Part shown: positions 6,880 through 7,933 of the stretch, in pieces
Layout: each line of letters opens with the position of its first letter
Position numbering within the stretch: the first letter of the stretch is position 1
Source: Bacilli bacterium
GTDB taxonomy: Bacteria; Bacillota_I; Bacilli_A; RF39; UBA660
DNA length: 7,933 nucleotides
Assembly (NCBI GenBank): GCA_028685275.1
Contig: JAQUEG010000028.1
Coordinates: forward strand, 1-7,933
Reading direction: 5' to 3'
Program-made: the position numbers and the translations under genes
The notes under the pieces: model-generated
Told to the model about the DNA's origin: nothing
Database searches by the model: none
The model's input: the letters and a program-made list of their open reading frames with translations, nothing else

Positions 6880-6914
6880 AATAATATATCCTTTTTTACA
6901 TCATATATATTATT
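6880..6914 (+). repeat. AT-only inverted repeat ahead of the spoIVFA ribosome site
   Basis: AATAATATAT (6880-6889) is perfectly complementary to ATATATTATT (6905-6914), with a 15-base loop that contains six T. The right arm ends exactly where the ribosome site AGGTGA (6915-6920) begins. It lacks GC pairs and a T run after the stem, so it is not a good terminator; it could be a weak RNA hairpin beside the start region, or chance in AT-rich DNA. Confidence 0.35.
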
Positions 6915-6924
6915 AGGTGATAAA

Positions 6925-7554
6925 ATGGATGATATTGATTTAATAAAAAAAAGAATTAGTAAAAAAAGAAAAAGCTTTAATCAAAAAATCAATAAAAATA
7001 TACTAAAGAATAATTATCCTTGGACTTATATATTTTTATCAAAAATAATGATATTATTAGTAATCTTTTTATCGTTATTAATTTATTTAAAAAATAATCC
7101 AACTCAAAAATTATATTTATATGACCAAATTTTTGGTAATAATTTTCCTTTTGCTAAAGTAAATAATGTTTACCAAAAATATTTTGGTAATATTCTACCT
7201 TTTCAAGATATATTTAATCGTTATAAAACTGTATTTGAGGAAAAATTAGTTTATCAAGAAGCAAATATTTATAAAGATGGGGTAGTATTAACAGTAAATC
7301 CTAATTATTTAGTACCAATTCAGGAAAATGGTATTATAATATTTATTGGCGATAAAGAAGATTATGGTAAAACCGTAATTGTTCAACAAGCAAATGGTAT
7401 TGATTTATGGTATGGAAATCTTAATCAAATAAATGTTAATTTATATGATTATGTGGCGAAAGGAAGTTATCTTGGAGAAATTAAAGATAATAAATTATAT
7501 TTAGTTTATAAAAAAGAAGGAAAGGTCCTTGATTATAAAAAATATATTAACTAA
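6925..7554 (+). CDS. spoIVFA: Stage IV sporulation protein FA, inactive M23-like regulator of SpoIVFB
   Basis: In B. subtilis SpoIVFA anchors BofA and SpoIVFB in the outer forespore membrane and holds the protease inactive until a forespore signal arrives. This 209-residue protein has a basic cytoplasmic N-terminus (about 1-36), one membrane helix (about 37-55), a linker with NFPFAKVNNVYQKYFGNILPF (near 73-93; a segment of this sort is what I recall from SpoIVFA-type proteins), and a degenerate LytM/M23 domain from about 128 to 209: VPIQENGIIIFIG, YGKTVIVQQANGIDLWYGNL, YDYVAKGSYLG, LYLVYKKEGKVLD. The zinc-binding positions of M23 peptidases are replaced, and the whole protein contains no histidine, so it cannot be an active zinc peptidase of this family. 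AGGTGA (6915-6920) sets the ATG. It overlaps spoIVFB, its functional partner. A SpoIIQ-like protein is the main alternative, made unlikely by the neighbour. Confidence 0.9.
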   Translation: MDDIDLIKKRISKKRKSFNQKINKNILKNNYPWTYIFLSKIMILLVIFLSLLIYLKNNPTQKLYLYDQIFGNNFPFAKVNNVYQKYFGNILPFQDIFNRYKTVFEEKLVYQEANIYKDGVVLTVNPNYLVPIQENGIIIFIGDKEDYGKTVIVQQANGIDLWYGNLNQINVNLYDYVAKGSYLGEIKDNKLYLVYKKEGKVLDYKKYIN

Positions 7555-7933
7555 AATAGAGATTCATCCCATATTTCTTATTCTAGGATTGATTAGCATT
7601 ATAACTGGTTTATTTAAAGAGTTTTTAATTTTATTTATTTTAATTATTAGTCATGAAATAGGTCATTTACTAGTAGCATATTATTATAATTGGCCAATTA
7701 CTAATATAAAATTATATCCTTTTGGGGGATATATTAATTTTAATGTTTTATTAAATCATTCTTTAAAAGAAGAATTATTAATTGTTTTAGCAGGTCCCGC
7801 TATGCAAATTATTTTATATTCTTTTATCTATTTAAACAATTATTTTATCTTGCCACATACTTTTAATTTAATTAGTCAGTATCATTATTCTTTATTAATA
7901 TTTAATTTATTACCAATTTTTCCATTAGATGGT
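7529..7933 (+). CDS. spoIVFB: SpoIVFB intramembrane metalloprotease (S2P/M50), 3'-truncated by the window edge
   Basis: SpoIVFB is the site-2-type zinc protease of the outer forespore membrane that in B. subtilis releases active sigma-K from pro-sigma-K in the mother cell. The first 135 residues are visible. They align with the family through IEIHPIFLILGLISIITG, then the zinc motif HEIGH (residues 42-46) inside the second membrane segment, LYPFGGYINF, LIVLAGPAMQ, and NLLPIFPLDG with the third zinc ligand Asp134 at the very end of the window. All catalytic residues are present. There is no ATG before the family match; TTG 7529, preceded by AAGGAAAGG (7517-7525), gives an N-terminus of the expected length and overlaps spoIVFA by 26 bases. 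The next in-frame ATG lies far inside the gene (codon 92), after the active site, so it cannot be the start. The gene continues beyond base 7933. Confidence 0.93.
   Translation, partial: MIIKNILTKIEIHPIFLILGLISIITGLFKEFLILFILIISHEIGHLLVAYYYNWPITNIKLYPFGGYINFNVLLNHSLKEELLIVLAGPAMQIILYSFIYLNNYFILPHTFNLISQYHYSLLIFNLLPIFPLDG

Noticed and set aside
6882..6909. Sigma-E-like promoter before spoIVFA: TAATATA (6882-6888), 13-base spacer, CATATATA (6902-6909)
   Set aside because: Attractive because spoIVF is sigma-E dependent in B. subtilis, but transcription would start at about 6915-6916, inside the ribosome site, leaving no usable leader. The match is likely chance in AT-only DNA.
7129..7203. Internal duplication in spoIVFA (FGNNFPF and FGNILPF)
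   Set aside because: The similarity spans only about seven residues, and it fits a family-type segment before the M23-like domain, so a recent duplication is not needed.
1..7933. Alternative genetic code (TGA as Trp), suggested by the AT richness and the lack of TGA stops
   Set aside because: Tryptophans in ValS and the other proteins are read from TGG, no in-frame TGA occurs in any gene, and TAA preference is expected at this base composition.
1..7933. CRISPR arrays, insertion sequences, tRNA or rRNA genes, phage genes
   Set aside because: No spaced direct repeats, transposase-like frames, or RNA gene signatures were seen on either strand; every stretch is accounted for by core genes and short regulatory gaps.

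Overview
This window comes from a very AT-rich, endospore-forming, probably anaerobic low-GC Gram-positive bacterium (Bacillota; a Bacilli or Erysipelotrichia-like lineage is my inference). The spore-forming assignment rests on SpoVS, a SpoIIB-like protein, SpoIVFA and SpoIVFB all being present. The anaerobic or microaerophilic lean rests on a rubrerythrin. Tryptophan is encoded by TGG throughout and stops are TAA or TAG, so the standard code fits. All genes are on the + strand.

Bases 1-1340 hold the 3' part of a rubrerythrin gene, an acidic single-pass membrane protein of unknown function closely behind it, a rho-independent terminator, then a monocistronic spoVS with its own terminator. Bases 1378-4265 are a self-contained valS unit: an extended -10 promoter, a complete T-box riboswitch with a GUA valine specifier, valS, and a perfect 15-bp terminator hairpin.

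Bases 4331-7933 form a compact cell-shape and sporulation cluster: a SPOR-domain membrane protein (likely SpoIIB), radC, mreC, mreD, spoIVFA and the start of spoIVFB, which runs off the window. The spoIIB/radC, mreC/mreD and spoIVFA/spoIVFB pairs overlap. The order valS-spoIIB-radC-mreC-mreD-spoIVFA-spoIVFB is colinear with the Bacillus subtilis chromosome as I know it, but the genes found between them there (folC, comC, maf, mreB, minC, minD) are absent. This reads as a pared-down version of an ancient Firmicutes neighbourhood.

Functionally, MreC and MreD organise lateral wall synthesis. The SPOR protein probably binds peptidoglycan at the septum during engulfment. SpoIVFA holds and regulates the intramembrane protease SpoIVFB, which in known systems activates pro-sigma-K in the mother cell. 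I see no clear novel system. The most interesting items are the gene-loss pattern in the cluster, the short SpoIIB-like protein that would normally be left as hypothetical, the spoIVFB gene with a non-ATG start, and the unexplained acidic membrane protein.
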